In this document: positions 25,657 to 35,235 of the stretch, in pieces
How positions within the stretch are numbered: position 1 is the first letter of the stretch
Layout: each line of letters begins with the position of its first letter
NCBI RefSeq assembly: GCF_001580915.1
Contig: NZ_LHZQ01000219.1
Coordinates: forward strand, 1 to 64,000
Reading direction: 5' to 3'
From: Acetobacter tropicalis
Lineage (GTDB): Bacteria; Pseudomonadota; Alphaproteobacteria; Acetobacterales; Acetobacteraceae
Length of the DNA stretch: 64,000 nucleotides
Translations under genes and position numbers: made by a program
Notes under the pieces: generated by a model
Databases searched by the model: none
Told to the model about the DNA's origin: nothing
The model's input: the letters and a program-made list of their open reading frames with translations, nothing else

Positions 25657-26361
25657 TCAGGAAGCCAAACGCGCAAAGGCCGGTTGGGCGCGCTGGTGGT
25701 TCAGAAAAGTCTGCATGGCCGAGCGAGCCATTCCTGCGTCCCGGCCCAGGGCAATAAGCCCCGGAATTTGGCCGGGATGGCGCAGAAGGGACTTTGTAAG
25801 CGCCCCAACCTTCAGGCCGCCATCGGGTGACAGCACTGTGCCTGCAATGGAAGGAAGAGAACGGGTTGCGGGATCACATACCACCCGCAGTACGGCGAAT
25901 GGTAGCCCAGCCTCATCAGCAGCACGGGCCAGAAAACCACTTTCCATATCCAGCGCGGCACAATGAGAAGACGCGAACAGACGCGCCTTTTCATCCGCGT
26001 TCAACACAACGTCGTCACTGTGGAGCAACGATCCGCTTAGGACACCAGACTGCCCGGCCCCCAGAATGTGGCGCAAGGTAGCGTCTGCCGTGTAAGAGCT
26101 GCCCCATGCCGAGACTTTTTCTGGCACGATAATGCTGCCCGCAGGCAAATCCGGGTCGAGGCCAGCGGCAAGCCCGAAGGAGAGAAGGCAATCTGCACCA
26201 CAGGCCGCAAGGCGAGCGGCTTCCCGCAGGGCGCCCGCACGGCAGGCCCCGCTGGCGGCGATGGCCGCATGCGGAAAAACCTGCCGGATAAAGCGGGCTT
26301 CGGCCTTAAGCCCGACCAGAATACCCGGCCGGGATGGGGATGGCTGAGCAGATTGCGCCAT
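25657..26361 (-). CDS. hpnG: Hopanoid-associated phosphorylase HpnG
   Basis: 234 residues of the purine nucleoside phosphorylase fold: GILVGLKAEARFI at the N-terminus, CLLSFGLAAGLDPDLPAGSIIVPE and ALDMESGFLARAADEAGLPFAVLRVVCD. HpnG cleaves adenine from adenosylhopane to give ribosylhopane, on the way to bacteriohopanetetrol. It is the last gene of the hpn operon, starting 6 bp after hpnF. Confidence 0.88.
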   Translation of the reverse strand: MAQSAQPSPSRPGILVGLKAEARFIRQVFPHAAIAASGACRAGALREAARLAACGADCLLSFGLAAGLDPDLPAGSIIVPEKVSAWGSSYTADATLRHILGAGQSGVLSGSLLHSDDVVLNADEKARLFASSHCAALDMESGFLARAADEAGLPFAVLRVVCDPATRSLPSIAGTVLSPDGGLKVGALTKSLLRHPGQIPGLIALGRDAGMARSAMQTFLNHQRAQPAFARLAS

Positions 26362-26367
26362 GGAGCC

Positions 26368-28338
26368 TCAGAACCCGAATGCGACGCGGCGGGTGTTGCT
26401 GCTTTCCAGATTACGGTAGCGGGCTAGCGCCATCAGCGGGAAGAACTGCTTGTAACCGTGGTAGCGCAGGTAGAACACCTTCGGGAAGCCAACGGCATTG
26501 TAGGGATCTTCATGCCATTCGCCGTTTTCATCCTGCTGTTCGGCCAGCCATGCCATGCCCTTTGCTACGGCGGGATCATCCCGGCGGCCAGCGGCCATCA
26601 GGCCCAGCGTAGCCCATGCGGTCTGGGACGGCAGGCTCTCGCCATAGGTGCCGTGTGCGCCGCCTTCATAGGATTCGCAGCCTTCACCCCAGCCACCATC
26701 GGCACCTTGAACGGAGCGCAGCCATTCCACGGCTTTCACCACAGCCGGATCATCATGTGAGATACCCGCCGCGTTGAAGGCGCACAGAACAGACCATGTG
26801 CCATAAATGTAGTTGGTGCCCCAACGGCCAAACCAGGAACCGTCTTCCTCTTGATCCTTGCGCAGATATTCTATGGCACGGTCAATAACTGCCTGATCTT
26901 CCACATGACCAAGCTGGGCCAGGAAGGAGATGCAGCGTGCCGTAACGTCCGCTGTCGGCGGGTCAAGCAGCGCGCCATGGTCTGCAAACGGAATGTGGTT
27001 GAGCAGATCCTTGTTGTTATCGATATCAAAGGCGCCCCAACCCCCGTTGGTGCTCTGCATACCGATAATCCACTGGCGGGCGCGTTCCAGAGCCTCGGCA
27101 TTGGCCGGGTCACCTTCACGATGCAGCAGCATGCCAACAACAGCGGTATCATCCACATCTGGATAATAATCATTGCCGTACTGGAAGGCCCAGCCGCCGG
27201 GGGCAAGGTCAGGCTTGTTGATGGCCCAGTCGCCCTTCACGTCCAGAATCTGCTTGTCGCGCAGCCATGCACTGGCTTTGCGAAGCTCCGTGAGCGTTTC
27301 TTCCGGAGCCACGCCATTGGGGCCGGAGGCGGCTTCAAGCATGGCGTGGCCAGACAGGCCGGTATCCCAAATGGGGGAGACGCAGGGTTGGCAGTAGGCT
27401 TCATCATCCTTGATGACCAGCAGCTTCTGCACCGCTTTCCATGCCGTTACCGCGCGGGGATCTTCATCTGGCACACCAAGAGCCCGGTACATCATGACCA
27501 CGTTGGCCATGGCCGGATAAATGGCACCCAGTCCATCTTCTCCGTTCAGGCGGGGTTCAATGAAGTCCACTGCCGCCTTGATGGCTTTGTCATGCGTTTG
27601 GGTCGGAATAAACGGCAGAACCGGGCGCAGAACCGTATCCAGCCCCTTGAAGACCCGGCCCCAGACGGAACGGTAAGGACCACGGATCCAGTCTTTCACC
27701 ACTTCCGGGGGGGTTACAAACAGTTCGCGCACGTGAATCTGGCGCGGGTTGATGGCAATCGGTTTGAGGGCCGCAAGAACCAGCAGGGGCGCCACCACCG
27801 TGCGGGACCAGTAAGACATGTTCCATACGGAGAAGAATGCCTTGCGGGGCAGCAGCATCAGTTCCACCGGCATGACCGGTGTGGCGCGCCAGGGGGCATC
27901 TCCAAACAGGGCCAACTGGCACCGGGTGAACACGTTGGTGCGCTCTGCGCCACCGTGATCCAGAATGGCTTCCCGCGCCCGGCGCATGTGCGGGGCGTTT
28001 ATATCATCCCCAACGGCTTTAAGCGCGAAATAGGCTTTTACCGAAGCGGAGAGATCAAACTTGCCGTTGTGATACAGTGGCCAGCCACCGTGATCCTTGC
28101 TCTGGATACGGCGCAGGTAGTTCCCTATTTTCTGTTCAAGCGCATCATCAATACGGTCCAGATAGTGCTCAAGCAGCACATATTCCGCCGGGATGGTGGC
28201 GTCAGCTTCAAGTTCGTAAACCCAGTGGCCATCAGCCTGCTGGCGCTTGCCCAATGCGGCATGAGCGTTTGTGACTGCGCGATCCAGTGTTTCTTTGGAA
28301 ACGGGGGCGTCGGAAAAAGCGCTGCCGTCAGCGGCCAT
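26368..28338 (-). CDS. shc: Squalene-hopene cyclase
   Basis: 656 residues. The catalytic acid motif DVDDTAV is at about 394-400. QW repeats (for example GWAFQYG, GGWGAFD, DGSWFGRWGTNYIYGTW, DGGWGEGCESY) run through the C-terminal half. The membrane-associated enzyme folds squalene into hopene and hopanol, the core of hopanoids that order the membrane and help acetic acid bacteria tolerate ethanol and acid. AAGGA stands eight bases before ATG 28338. Also called hpnF. Confidence 0.96.
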   Translation of the reverse strand: MAADGSAFSDAPVSKETLDRAVTNAHAALGKRQQADGHWVYELEADATIPAEYVLLEHYLDRIDDALEQKIGNYLRRIQSKDHGGWPLYHNGKFDLSASVKAYFALKAVGDDINAPHMRRAREAILDHGGAERTNVFTRCQLALFGDAPWRATPVMPVELMLLPRKAFFSVWNMSYWSRTVVAPLLVLAALKPIAINPRQIHVRELFVTPPEVVKDWIRGPYRSVWGRVFKGLDTVLRPVLPFIPTQTHDKAIKAAVDFIEPRLNGEDGLGAIYPAMANVVMMYRALGVPDEDPRAVTAWKAVQKLLVIKDDEAYCQPCVSPIWDTGLSGHAMLEAASGPNGVAPEETLTELRKASAWLRDKQILDVKGDWAINKPDLAPGGWAFQYGNDYYPDVDDTAVVGMLLHREGDPANAEALERARQWIIGMQSTNGGWGAFDIDNNKDLLNHIPFADHGALLDPPTADVTARCISFLAQLGHVEDQAVIDRAIEYLRKDQEEDGSWFGRWGTNYIYGTWSVLCAFNAAGISHDDPAVVKAVEWLRSVQGADGGWGEGCESYEGGAHGTYGESLPSQTAWATLGLMAAGRRDDPAVAKGMAWLAEQQDENGEWHEDPYNAVGFPKVFYLRYHGYKQFFPLMALARYRNLESSNTRRVAFGF

Positions 28339-28395
28339 GTCGATTGTTCCTTCTAGCTTTTAGCGTTGAATTGGAAAAAGCCCGACATGATGGGA

Positions 28396-29694
28396 TCATG
28401 ACGGAGAGCGAAGCCCAAGCGTATAAACAGCCCTTACACCTGAGCGCATTGCGCCTTCCAGTGTGGCGGGCAATCCGGTTGCCGTCCAGTCACCAGCCAG
28501 CGCCAGATTGACCAGCGCCGTTGCTGGGCCGGGCCGCAGGCGGTTCTGTTCTGGGGTGGCGGCAAAGGTGGCCCGTTTCTCCCACACCACCCGTTGCTGG
28601 GGCGGGGTGTCTGGCAGGGCTTCCATCAGAACCGGGTCACACGCATGGCGGACATCCTGCCAGATGGTGCGGGCCAGTTCATCCGGGTCCTGTTCCGTAA
28701 AGCGGTTTGCGGCGCTGACCGTTACGGAGAGGATGTCATCCCGCAGGAAAACCCACTCCGCAATGCTGCCCACCAACCCCATGAATCCACTTTTGGCGAA
28801 TGTGCCAAGCGGGCGCGGGGGGGCTGCCAGACGGAAATGCAGGTTCAGAATGCTCTCAAACGCATCAGGTGCGGTAAAGCCCTGCACGCGGCCATCCAGC
28901 AGGCTGGCGGCAACCGGGGCAGGCACGGCAAGAATAACAAAATCTTCGTCCGTCAGCGGAATACTGCCTTCTGGGCCGTGCAGGGCAGTAATGCGGCCAC
29001 GCTCAATATCCAGGCCCCCAATGCGGCTTTGGGTCCGGATTTCCGCCTGCATCACACGCAGATGCGCCAGCGCAGGGTCCACTAGTGTCTCGGACAATCC
29101 ATCCCGTGCATACCATGGCACGCAGGCTTCCCCGCCCAGAGAGAGGGATTCCCGAATGACCGCGCCAAGGAGGGCAGCGCTCCCTGTCTCGCAGGGGGTG
29201 TTGAGTGCGGAAATAGCGAAGGGCTCAAGCAGACGGCGGGAAAAGGCACCCGGCAGCAGGCACTCGGCCACGGTCTGATCTTCCTTGGCGGACATCAGCT
29301 TTTGCAGGCTGCGCAGTTCCACCAGTCGCATATCCGGCACCCGGCGATGCGGCTGGAAGACCCACCACGGAACCCGCCCGCGGGAGAGATCAAGCGTCCA
29401 GCGTGCATCTTCGGTCAGATCGACAAACGGAAACAGGGGTTCCCGCGGGCCTGTTAACGTATCCAGACCGCCGGTCATGGCCAGATAGCGGAACACGGTC
29501 TTGTTGGCGGAAAGAAGCAGATGGTTCCCGTTATCAATCCGGCACCCGATCTGACGATCTTCATAGGAACGGGCACGACCGCCACAGGCGCGTCCGGCTT
29601 CGTGCAGCACAATATGCTTGCCAGCGCCAGCCGCTTCTACTGCTGCGGCCAGTCCGGCCATGCCGCCGCCAATAACGTGCAGGGTGCCTGCCAT
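28396..29694 (-). CDS. hpnE: Hydroxysqualene dehydroxylase HpnE
   Basis: 432 residues with an N-terminal FAD motif (HVIGGGMAGLAAAVEAAGAGK, then CGGRARSY) and the C-terminal LAGDWTATGLPATLEGAMRSG typical of squalene-associated desaturase-like proteins. HpnE removes the hydroxyl of hydroxysqualene, completing the HpnCDE route from farnesyl diphosphate to squalene. It lies between hpnD and shc with gaps of 25 and 57 bp. Confidence 0.93.
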   Translation of the reverse strand: MAGTLHVIGGGMAGLAAAVEAAGAGKHIVLHEAGRACGGRARSYEDRQIGCRIDNGNHLLLSANKTVFRYLAMTGGLDTLTGPREPLFPFVDLTEDARWTLDLSRGRVPWWVFQPHRRVPDMRLVELRSLQKLMSAKEDQTVAECLLPGAFSRRLLEPFAISALNTPCETGSAALLGAVIRESLSLGGEACVPWYARDGLSETLVDPALAHLRVMQAEIRTQSRIGGLDIERGRITALHGPEGSIPLTDEDFVILAVPAPVAASLLDGRVQGFTAPDAFESILNLHFRLAAPPRPLGTFAKSGFMGLVGSIAEWVFLRDDILSVTVSAANRFTEQDPDELARTIWQDVRHACDPVLMEALPDTPPQQRVVWEKRATFAATPEQNRLRPGPATALVNLALAGDWTATGLPATLEGAMRSGVRAVYTLGLRSPS

Positions 29695-29719
29695 TCTGTG
29701 TGCTCTTTCCGCTCTCAGC

Positions 29720-30610
29720 TTACGGGAGGTAGGAGGCGGTCAGCCAGAAGGCCTTGCCCAGAGTGGAGGTGTGAGGCCGGTCCAGCAAGACGGCGCTGTT
29801 CCAGCCGCGCTTCCGCATGGCCACCAGCACAGCCTCATAGCTTGCCCCCATGATGCGCGCTGGCAGCATGGCCTTGGGGCGGCAGTGGCGCATGGTGGCA
29901 AAAGCGGCGCGGAAATGATCCTCCGCACGGGCGGCCAGAATGTTGGCCACATCCTGCAAGCCGGGAGCCGAGAGCGCCTTGATGGGATCATGCGGCACAT
30001 TGAAGCGTGTCAGAAGATCGCCCGGCAGATAAAGCCGACCACGGGCGGCATCTTCTGCAATGTCACGCAGGATGTTGGTCAACTGTAAAGCGCGGCCGAG
30101 GTGATGCGCCACTTTGTCCGCTTCCTGTGTGCTGTCCCCAAAAATACGGACAGAAAGGCGACCAACGGCGGAGGCTACGCGATCACAATACAGATCAAGC
30201 GTTTTTTCATCCGGGGCAACAATGGTGTTTTCGGCATCCATGATCATGCCGTCAATCACCGCATCAAAATCTTCCTGCCGAAGGGAGAAGAAACGGATGG
30301 TAGCCATCAGAACGCGGTCAAGCGGGTCAATCGCTTTGCCATCATAGAGATCAGCAATGTGCTGATGCCATGCGTCCAGACGGGCCTTGCGCTCTTCCAT
30401 GGGTTCATACCCATCGGCAATGTCATCCACCACGCGGCAGAAGGCATAGATGGCGTACATGCCGTAGCGGCGCATGGGGGGCAGAATGCGCATACCGGCG
30501 GCAAAGGATGTGCCAGCCTGTTTTACAGTGCTTTCTACCCACGCCAGATCAGCAGGATCACACCCAAGCGGGGTTGGCTTGTCATGCGTCTGGATGTCTT
30601 CGGCTGTCAC
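29720..30610 (-). CDS. hpnD: Presqualene diphosphate synthase HpnD
   Basis: 296 residues of the trans-isoprenyl synthase head-to-head family. Both Asp-rich motifs are present: FCRVVDDIADG at about 55-65 and LTNILRDIAEDAARGRLYLP at about 180-199. It condenses two farnesyl diphosphates to presqualene diphosphate. The start is GTG 30610 with AGGTGGA upstream. It is the third of the squalene-making genes by position in the operon. Confidence 0.93.
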   Translation of the reverse strand: MTAEDIQTHDKPTPLGCDPADLAWVESTVKQAGTSFAAGMRILPPMRRYGMYAIYAFCRVVDDIADGYEPMEERKARLDAWHQHIADLYDGKAIDPLDRVLMATIRFFSLRQEDFDAVIDGMIMDAENTIVAPDEKTLDLYCDRVASAVGRLSVRIFGDSTQEADKVAHHLGRALQLTNILRDIAEDAARGRLYLPGDLLTRFNVPHDPIKALSAPGLQDVANILAARAEDHFRAAFATMRHCRPKAMLPARIMGASYEAVLVAMRKRGWNSAVLLDRPHTSTLGKAFWLTASYLP

Positions 30611-30682
30611 GCGCTTTCCACCTGTTGGTTCATGGTTGTTCGAAACACGGTCTTTTTACAGAACTTCCGGCAGAGGGAAAGC

Positions 30683-31570
30683 TCAAGACCATCCCCGCAG
30701 GGCCGCAAGGGCTGCATGCATGGCATCAGTCCGTTTCAGGGCAACCCGCCCAGCCAGAGGATCTTCCCGGCGCAGGCGCAGGGTCAGCCGCTTGGCCAGT
30801 TCCACAATGGCGGCACATTCCATACGGAAACGGCGGTCTCTAATGTGGGAGGGCAGCGTGGCGGCCTGACGGTTGAGATCGTCCACACCATCCAGCAGGG
30901 TATTGAAGACGCGGCGCAGGCGCGGGCTGGTGCGTCCGGCCAGAATGTCCTCTTGCGATGCTCCGGCCAGTGCCAGCATGTCTGACGGCAGGTAGCAGCG
31001 TTTCAGCCGGATCAGGTCCCCCTGACAGTCCTGTAGATGGTTCAGAATCTGGAGAGAGGTGCACAGAGCATCAGATGCCGGAAAAGCATTGAGGCTTTCA
31101 CGGTGCAACTGAATAAGGAAGCGCCCGACAGGATTGGCGGAATATTTGCAGTAGCGCAGCAGGTCATCCCACGTTTTGTATTCCACCCCGCGAGAATCAT
31201 CCCGGAAAGCGATGATCAGATCTGTTGCGGTTTCAAAGGGAACCCCAGTGCGGGTGAGAGAGGCCCGGAGCACGGCGGCACTCATGGAGTCCTGTCGTGT
31301 AATGGCTTCCCGCTTGCCCAGAAGAACGTCTTCCATGGCGTTCAGGCGGGCCAGCTTTTCCTCTGGTGTCAGGGTTTCACAGTCCGCAATGTCATCAATC
31401 ACGCGGGCGTAGGCGTAATAGGCATGCACATGCGGGCGCAGCGCCTTGCTGATCAGCAGGGAGCCAACAGGAAAATTCTCGTCAGACGCACCCTTGCCGG
31501 AGGAAACGTCTGCCGTGCCCCATACAGATGATGTCTCGGTCATGCTCGGCTCTGCGCGGTTGGCTATCAT
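30683..31570 (-). CDS. hpnC: Hydroxysqualene synthase HpnC
   Basis: 295 residues, a relative of HpnD. The first Asp-rich motif is RVIDDIADCE and the second is LNHLQDCQGDLIRLKRCYLP. HpnC turns presqualene diphosphate into hydroxysqualene. An AAGG lies eight bases before ATG 31570; the alternative ATG 31543 has none. A 151-bp gap separates it from hpnB with no distinct feature. Confidence 0.92.
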   Translation of the reverse strand: MIANRAEPSMTETSSVWGTADVSSGKGASDENFPVGSLLISKALRPHVHAYYAYARVIDDIADCETLTPEEKLARLNAMEDVLLGKREAITRQDSMSAAVLRASLTRTGVPFETATDLIIAFRDDSRGVEYKTWDDLLRYCKYSANPVGRFLIQLHRESLNAFPASDALCTSLQILNHLQDCQGDLIRLKRCYLPSDMLALAGASQEDILAGRTSPRLRRVFNTLLDGVDDLNRQAATLPSHIRDRRFRMECAAIVELAKRLTLRLRREDPLAGRVALKRTDAMHAALAALRGWS

Positions 31571-31721
31571 GAAGCGGACCTTTACACCCTCTGTTCAGGC
31601 GTGCCTACTCCTTGCGCGTGCAGACAGATTTTCTGGCCGGGTACCGGGTTGAAGCAGGACCGGGTTTTCGCCTGCCCTGTGGTGTTGGGGTATTGCTCCG
31701 CCTGTTCTGCTTGGGGTGGGG

Positions 31722-32960
31722 TTACCGGCCGGGGCCGGCACCCCGCTGGGCGGAGCGAATCGGTTCTTCCTGCTGCGCAGGGGCAGGGCTAATGCGGCCA
31801 TCATTGGGAATAGCTTCCCGATAGGCGCGATTTTTCCACACCACACCATGCCCACAGTAATGATTGACAGCAGAACCGATGGTGGCCGCTGTATAGAAAA
31901 GCGCCACAAACGGCAGGGTTAGTGCCCACAAGGGGGAGAGACGGAAACGCCGCAGGGTTGGCACGAAGGAGCCGATGGAGACCAACCATGTGGCCGCCCC
32001 GACCCAGCGGGCCAGACCGTGACCAAACAGCGCAATAACACCCGGTGCCACCCACACCACGCACATGGCGAGAACCGTGAGCACCAGCAACACGGGCGAA
32101 AAACGAAGCTGTACATAAGCGGTGCGGGCAATCATGCGCCAGACATCAGCCACATACGGATAAGGGCGGATGGATTTGGCGAGGCATGAATGACCCAGAT
32201 ACAGCCGTCCTCCGGCCTGTTTGACGCACGTGGCCAATGTACAGTCATCAATCAACGCACCTTTCAGTGCGGCAATTCCGCCGATTTCGGCCAATGTGTC
32301 GCGCCGGATCAGAATGGTGCCCCCAGCAGCGCCAGCGGTGCGGCTTTCAGGGTCATTGACCTTGGCGAAGGGGTAGAGCAGCGCGAAAAAGAAGACAAAG
32401 GCCGGAACCAGAGCGCGTTCTGGCAGGCTTTCACACTGTAGCTCCACCATTTCAGAAACCATGTGCAAGGCATCTGTCTGGGCTTTGGCGACCAGAGTGG
32501 AAACATGGGCCGGTGCGTGGACGATATCCGCGTCTGTCAGCAGGATATAGCCGGTGTCCTGTTCCTGTTGTCGGCGGGCTTCCGCCACACCTTGCGCCAC
32601 GGCCCAGAGCTTGCCGCTCCAACCGGGAGACGGATCTGCACCATCAAGAACTGTAAGGCGCCCCATGGGGTCCGGAAGGTTGCGGGCAAGAGCCCCCGTA
32701 TCGTCCTCGCTGCGATCATTGACCAGAATGAGGGAGAGCTTGCCGGGATAATCCTGCTGCAACAGGGAACCCAGCGCAGCTTCAATGCCTTCGGCCTCGT
32801 CACGCGCTGGAATGACCACTGTGACACTGGGGGCAATATCCGCAGGGGTATGAGAAGGGTTGGCAGGGCGGAGAATGGGGCCGCCCTGCCAGAATTTACC
32901 GTGGAAAAAGATGAGCCCGAACCAGATGAGCGCGGAGAGAACAGCCAGGCCGAAAACCAT
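31722..32960 (-). CDS. hpnB: Hopanoid-associated family 2 glycosyltransferase HpnB
   Basis: 412 residues: an N-terminal membrane helix, then the GT2 domain (VTVVIPARDEAEGIEAALGSLL, ILVNDRSEDDTG, LLTDADIVHAP with the metal-binding DxD, and LIDDCTLA), and three C-terminal membrane helices. It is found regularly in hopanoid clusters and may glycosylate a hopanoid head group, though the exact product is unsettled. AGGAGG stands eight bases before ATG 32960. Confidence 0.9.
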   Translation of the reverse strand: MVFGLAVLSALIWFGLIFFHGKFWQGGPILRPANPSHTPADIAPSVTVVIPARDEAEGIEAALGSLLQQDYPGKLSLILVNDRSEDDTGALARNLPDPMGRLTVLDGADPSPGWSGKLWAVAQGVAEARRQQEQDTGYILLTDADIVHAPAHVSTLVAKAQTDALHMVSEMVELQCESLPERALVPAFVFFFALLYPFAKVNDPESRTAGAAGGTILIRRDTLAEIGGIAALKGALIDDCTLATCVKQAGGRLYLGHSCLAKSIRPYPYVADVWRMIARTAYVQLRFSPVLLVLTVLAMCVVWVAPGVIALFGHGLARWVGAATWLVSIGSFVPTLRRFRLSPLWALTLPFVALFYTAATIGSAVNHYCGHGVVWKNRAYREAIPNDGRISPAPAQQEEPIRSAQRGAGPGR

Positions 32961-32972
32961 CCCTCAGCCTCC

Positions 32973-33968
32973 TTATTTCAGCATTCCATTATTACGGAAC
33001 CAGGTAATGGCGTCTTCCACTGCCTTGCGGGCAGGGCGGGGGGAATAGCCCAGTTCCTTGATGGCTTTTTCTGATGAAAAGAACATTTTCTTGCGGGACA
33101 TGGCCAGCATCTCACGCGTAACGCGCGGAGAGAACCCAAAAGAACGGGAAAGCCATTCTGAAACAATGGCAACAGGCCAGATCACTTCCTGCGGCAGACG
33201 GATGCGCGGCGGTGGCACATGGGCAATTTCAGACACCATGGCGAACAGATCCCGCAGCAGGTAGTTTTCTCCGCCCAGAATGTATTTCTCGCCAATGGTG
33301 CCGCGTTCGAGGGCCAGAGCATGGCCTTCTGCCACATCATCCACGTGCACAATATTCACGCCCGTATCCACGTAGGCGGGCATGCGGCCCGCTGCGCAGT
33401 CCAGAATCATCTGGCCTGTCGGCGTCGGCCGGATATCGCGCGGGCCAACGGGTGTGGACGGGTTCACAATAACGGCGGGCAGGCCGTTTTCCTGCACCAG
33501 GCGCAGAACTTCCTGTTCCGCACGATATTTTGAACGCTTGTAGATGCCAATGACGCCATGCTCCTGCACAGGAGTCTCTTCATCCGATTCCGTACCGTCG
33601 CCAATCAGGCCCAGTGCCGCAACGGAGGAACAATAGACAATGCGTTCAACGCCAGCTTTCTGCGCAGCCAGCATCAGCAGGCGCGTGCCTTCTACATTGG
33701 CCGTCATCATGGGGGCGGGATCAGGCACCCACAGGCGGTAATCAGCAGCAACATGAAACACATAGCGGCAGCCTTCCACCGCGCGGGCGAAGGTTTCCGG
33801 GCGGGACAGATCACCATCCACCAGTTCGGCCGGAATATCGGCAATGTTGCGGCGATCGCTGCCTTCACGCACCATCAGTCTCAGGGTGTGGCCGCGTTCC
33901 AGCAACGTACGGGCTACGGCAGACCCGACAAAACCTGTCGCGCCGGTTACGAGCGTATGGGCGGTCAT
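32973..33968 (-). CDS. hpnA: Hopanoid-associated sugar epimerase HpnA
   Basis: 331 residues of the extended short-chain dehydrogenase family: the NAD motif VTGATGFVGSAVARTL at the N-terminus, CSSVAALG, and YKRSKYRAEQEV with the catalytic Tyr and Lys. ATG 33968 with GGGAG nine bases upstream is chosen over an ATG 27 codons earlier. It is first in hpnABCDEFG and probably acts on a nucleotide sugar for the hopanoid side chain. Confidence 0.92.
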   Translation of the reverse strand: MTAHTLVTGATGFVGSAVARTLLERGHTLRLMVREGSDRRNIADIPAELVDGDLSRPETFARAVEGCRYVFHVAADYRLWVPDPAPMMTANVEGTRLLMLAAQKAGVERIVYCSSVAALGLIGDGTESDEETPVQEHGVIGIYKRSKYRAEQEVLRLVQENGLPAVIVNPSTPVGPRDIRPTPTGQMILDCAAGRMPAYVDTGVNIVHVDDVAEGHALALERGTIGEKYILGGENYLLRDLFAMVSEIAHVPPPRIRLPQEVIWPVAIVSEWLSRSFGFSPRVTREMLAMSRKKMFFSSEKAIKELGYSPRPARKAVEDAITWFRNNGMLK

Positions 33969-34176
33969 GAAAGTGCGCTCCCACAAGGGTATAAAAAGGA
34001 CGGGTGTGAAACCCGAACGGCTGGATTGTCTCTTTATCCTGCCCTCCAAGGTGGCGCCAGACCCCGTGCTGGTGTAAGTGATCCTCCACTCACGAACAAA
34101 GCCCTCCTGGATGGACTGACTGCCGCCAGGCGCTGGGAGGCCCAGGGGGGCTTCTCGGGCAGATAGAGCTTAGGCC
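33969..34176. promoter_or_regulatory. Divergent promoter region, hpnA / hpnL
   Basis: A 208-bp gap between the leftward hpnABCDEFG operon and the rightward hpnL gene; both promoters must lie here. No clear operator palindrome was found. Confidence 0.5.
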
Positions 34177-35235
34177 TTGAAAAAGCTTACGATTTTTCTT
34201 ACTTTGCTGGGCCTTTTGGCCATTACGGCAGCCATGGCATGGAGCGGTTTTGGCTCTGTGGTTCATGCTGTTATGCGTATTGGTCTGGGCGGCTTTCTTC
34301 TGATGGTATGCTGCCAGTTGGCGGTGGACGGAGTGCTGGGCCTAGCCTGGCACGCTGCGTTTCCCGAGATTGGTTATCTGCGCCTGCTTGGTGCGCGGAT
34401 GGTGCGTGATGCTGCGGCAACCTGTCTGCCGTTCTCCCAGCTTGGGGGGATTGTCATCGGGATTCGGGCCACCTGTTCCGGGCACGGCCTGCATGGGCGT
34501 GAGGCCAGACAGGTCGATCTGCCAGAAGCCGCGTGCGCCAATCTGGTGGATATCACCACGGAAGTGATGGGGCAGGTGGCCTTTGTGCTTCTGGGGGTGG
34601 CGTTTCTGGTGGCCCACCAGCGCAACAGCCCGTTTGTGATGCCTGTCATTATAGGGGCAGTGTTTTTGATTGTCGGCACGGCAGGCTTTATCTGGACCCA
34701 GCGGCATGGTGGCAGCATTTTCCGCCGTTTTGGGGGGATGTTCACCCGCAGTCTGGCGTCTCAGTGGCATGACAGCGTGCTCAATGGCGCGGATGACCTG
34801 CAGGAACGGATGGAAGCAGTATGGGGTCGGCCTGGCCGTATCTGCGCCTCTGCGGCCTACCATCTGGTGGGGTGGCTGGGGAGTGCCGCCATGCTGTGGA
34901 TGACAGCGGGTTTCCTTGGCGCGTCTCTCTCCTTTCCCAACGCGGTGGCTGTTGAGGGTGTGACGTGCGCCATCATGTCACTCGGCTTTCTGGTGCCGGG
35001 CAGTCTGGGTGTGCAGGAAGGAGCCTATATGGCCCTTGGTCATGCCTTTGGAATCGATTCTTCCGTCTCTCTCGGGCTTTCTCTCCTGCGGCGTGGGCGT
35101 GAACTGGCCATTGGTATTCCGGTATTGCTGCTGTGGCAGTTCATGGAAGTGCGTGGATTGCGGACGACAAGCGCCAAGCCCATGCCTAAAACAGAGGTTG
35201 GCTATGTTCCGGCTTCTTCCGTGGTGAAGGAGTGA
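34177..35235 (+). CDS. hpnL: HpnL-type integral membrane protein (flippase-like)
   Basis: 352 residues with seven to eight transmembrane helices, beginning at TTG (MKKLTIFLTLLGLLAI). It has the pattern of the UPF0104/lysylphosphatidylglycerol-synthase membrane domain, including LGFLVPGSLGVQEGAY near residue 275, a conserved feature of that family. HpnL-type proteins occur with hopanoid genes and are proposed to move a lipid across the membrane. It is divergent from hpnA and overlaps the next gene by a few bases. Confidence 0.82.
   Translation: MKKLTIFLTLLGLLAITAAMAWSGFGSVVHAVMRIGLGGFLLMVCCQLAVDGVLGLAWHAAFPEIGYLRLLGARMVRDAAATCLPFSQLGGIVIGIRATCSGHGLHGREARQVDLPEAACANLVDITTEVMGQVAFVLLGVAFLVAHQRNSPFVMPVIIGAVFLIVGTAGFIWTQRHGGSIFRRFGGMFTRSLASQWHDSVLNGADDLQERMEAVWGRPGRICASAAYHLVGWLGSAAMLWMTAGFLGASLSFPNAVAVEGVTCAIMSLGFLVPGSLGVQEGAYMALGHAFGIDSSVSLGLSLLRRGRELAIGIPVLLLWQFMEVRGLRTTSAKPMPKTEVGYVPASSVVKE

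Noticed and set aside
26851-28356. 501-codon plus-strand frame
   Set aside because: It lies wholly antisense to the squalene-hopene cyclase gene and has no domain or start signal; GC-rich codon use keeps the opposite frame open.
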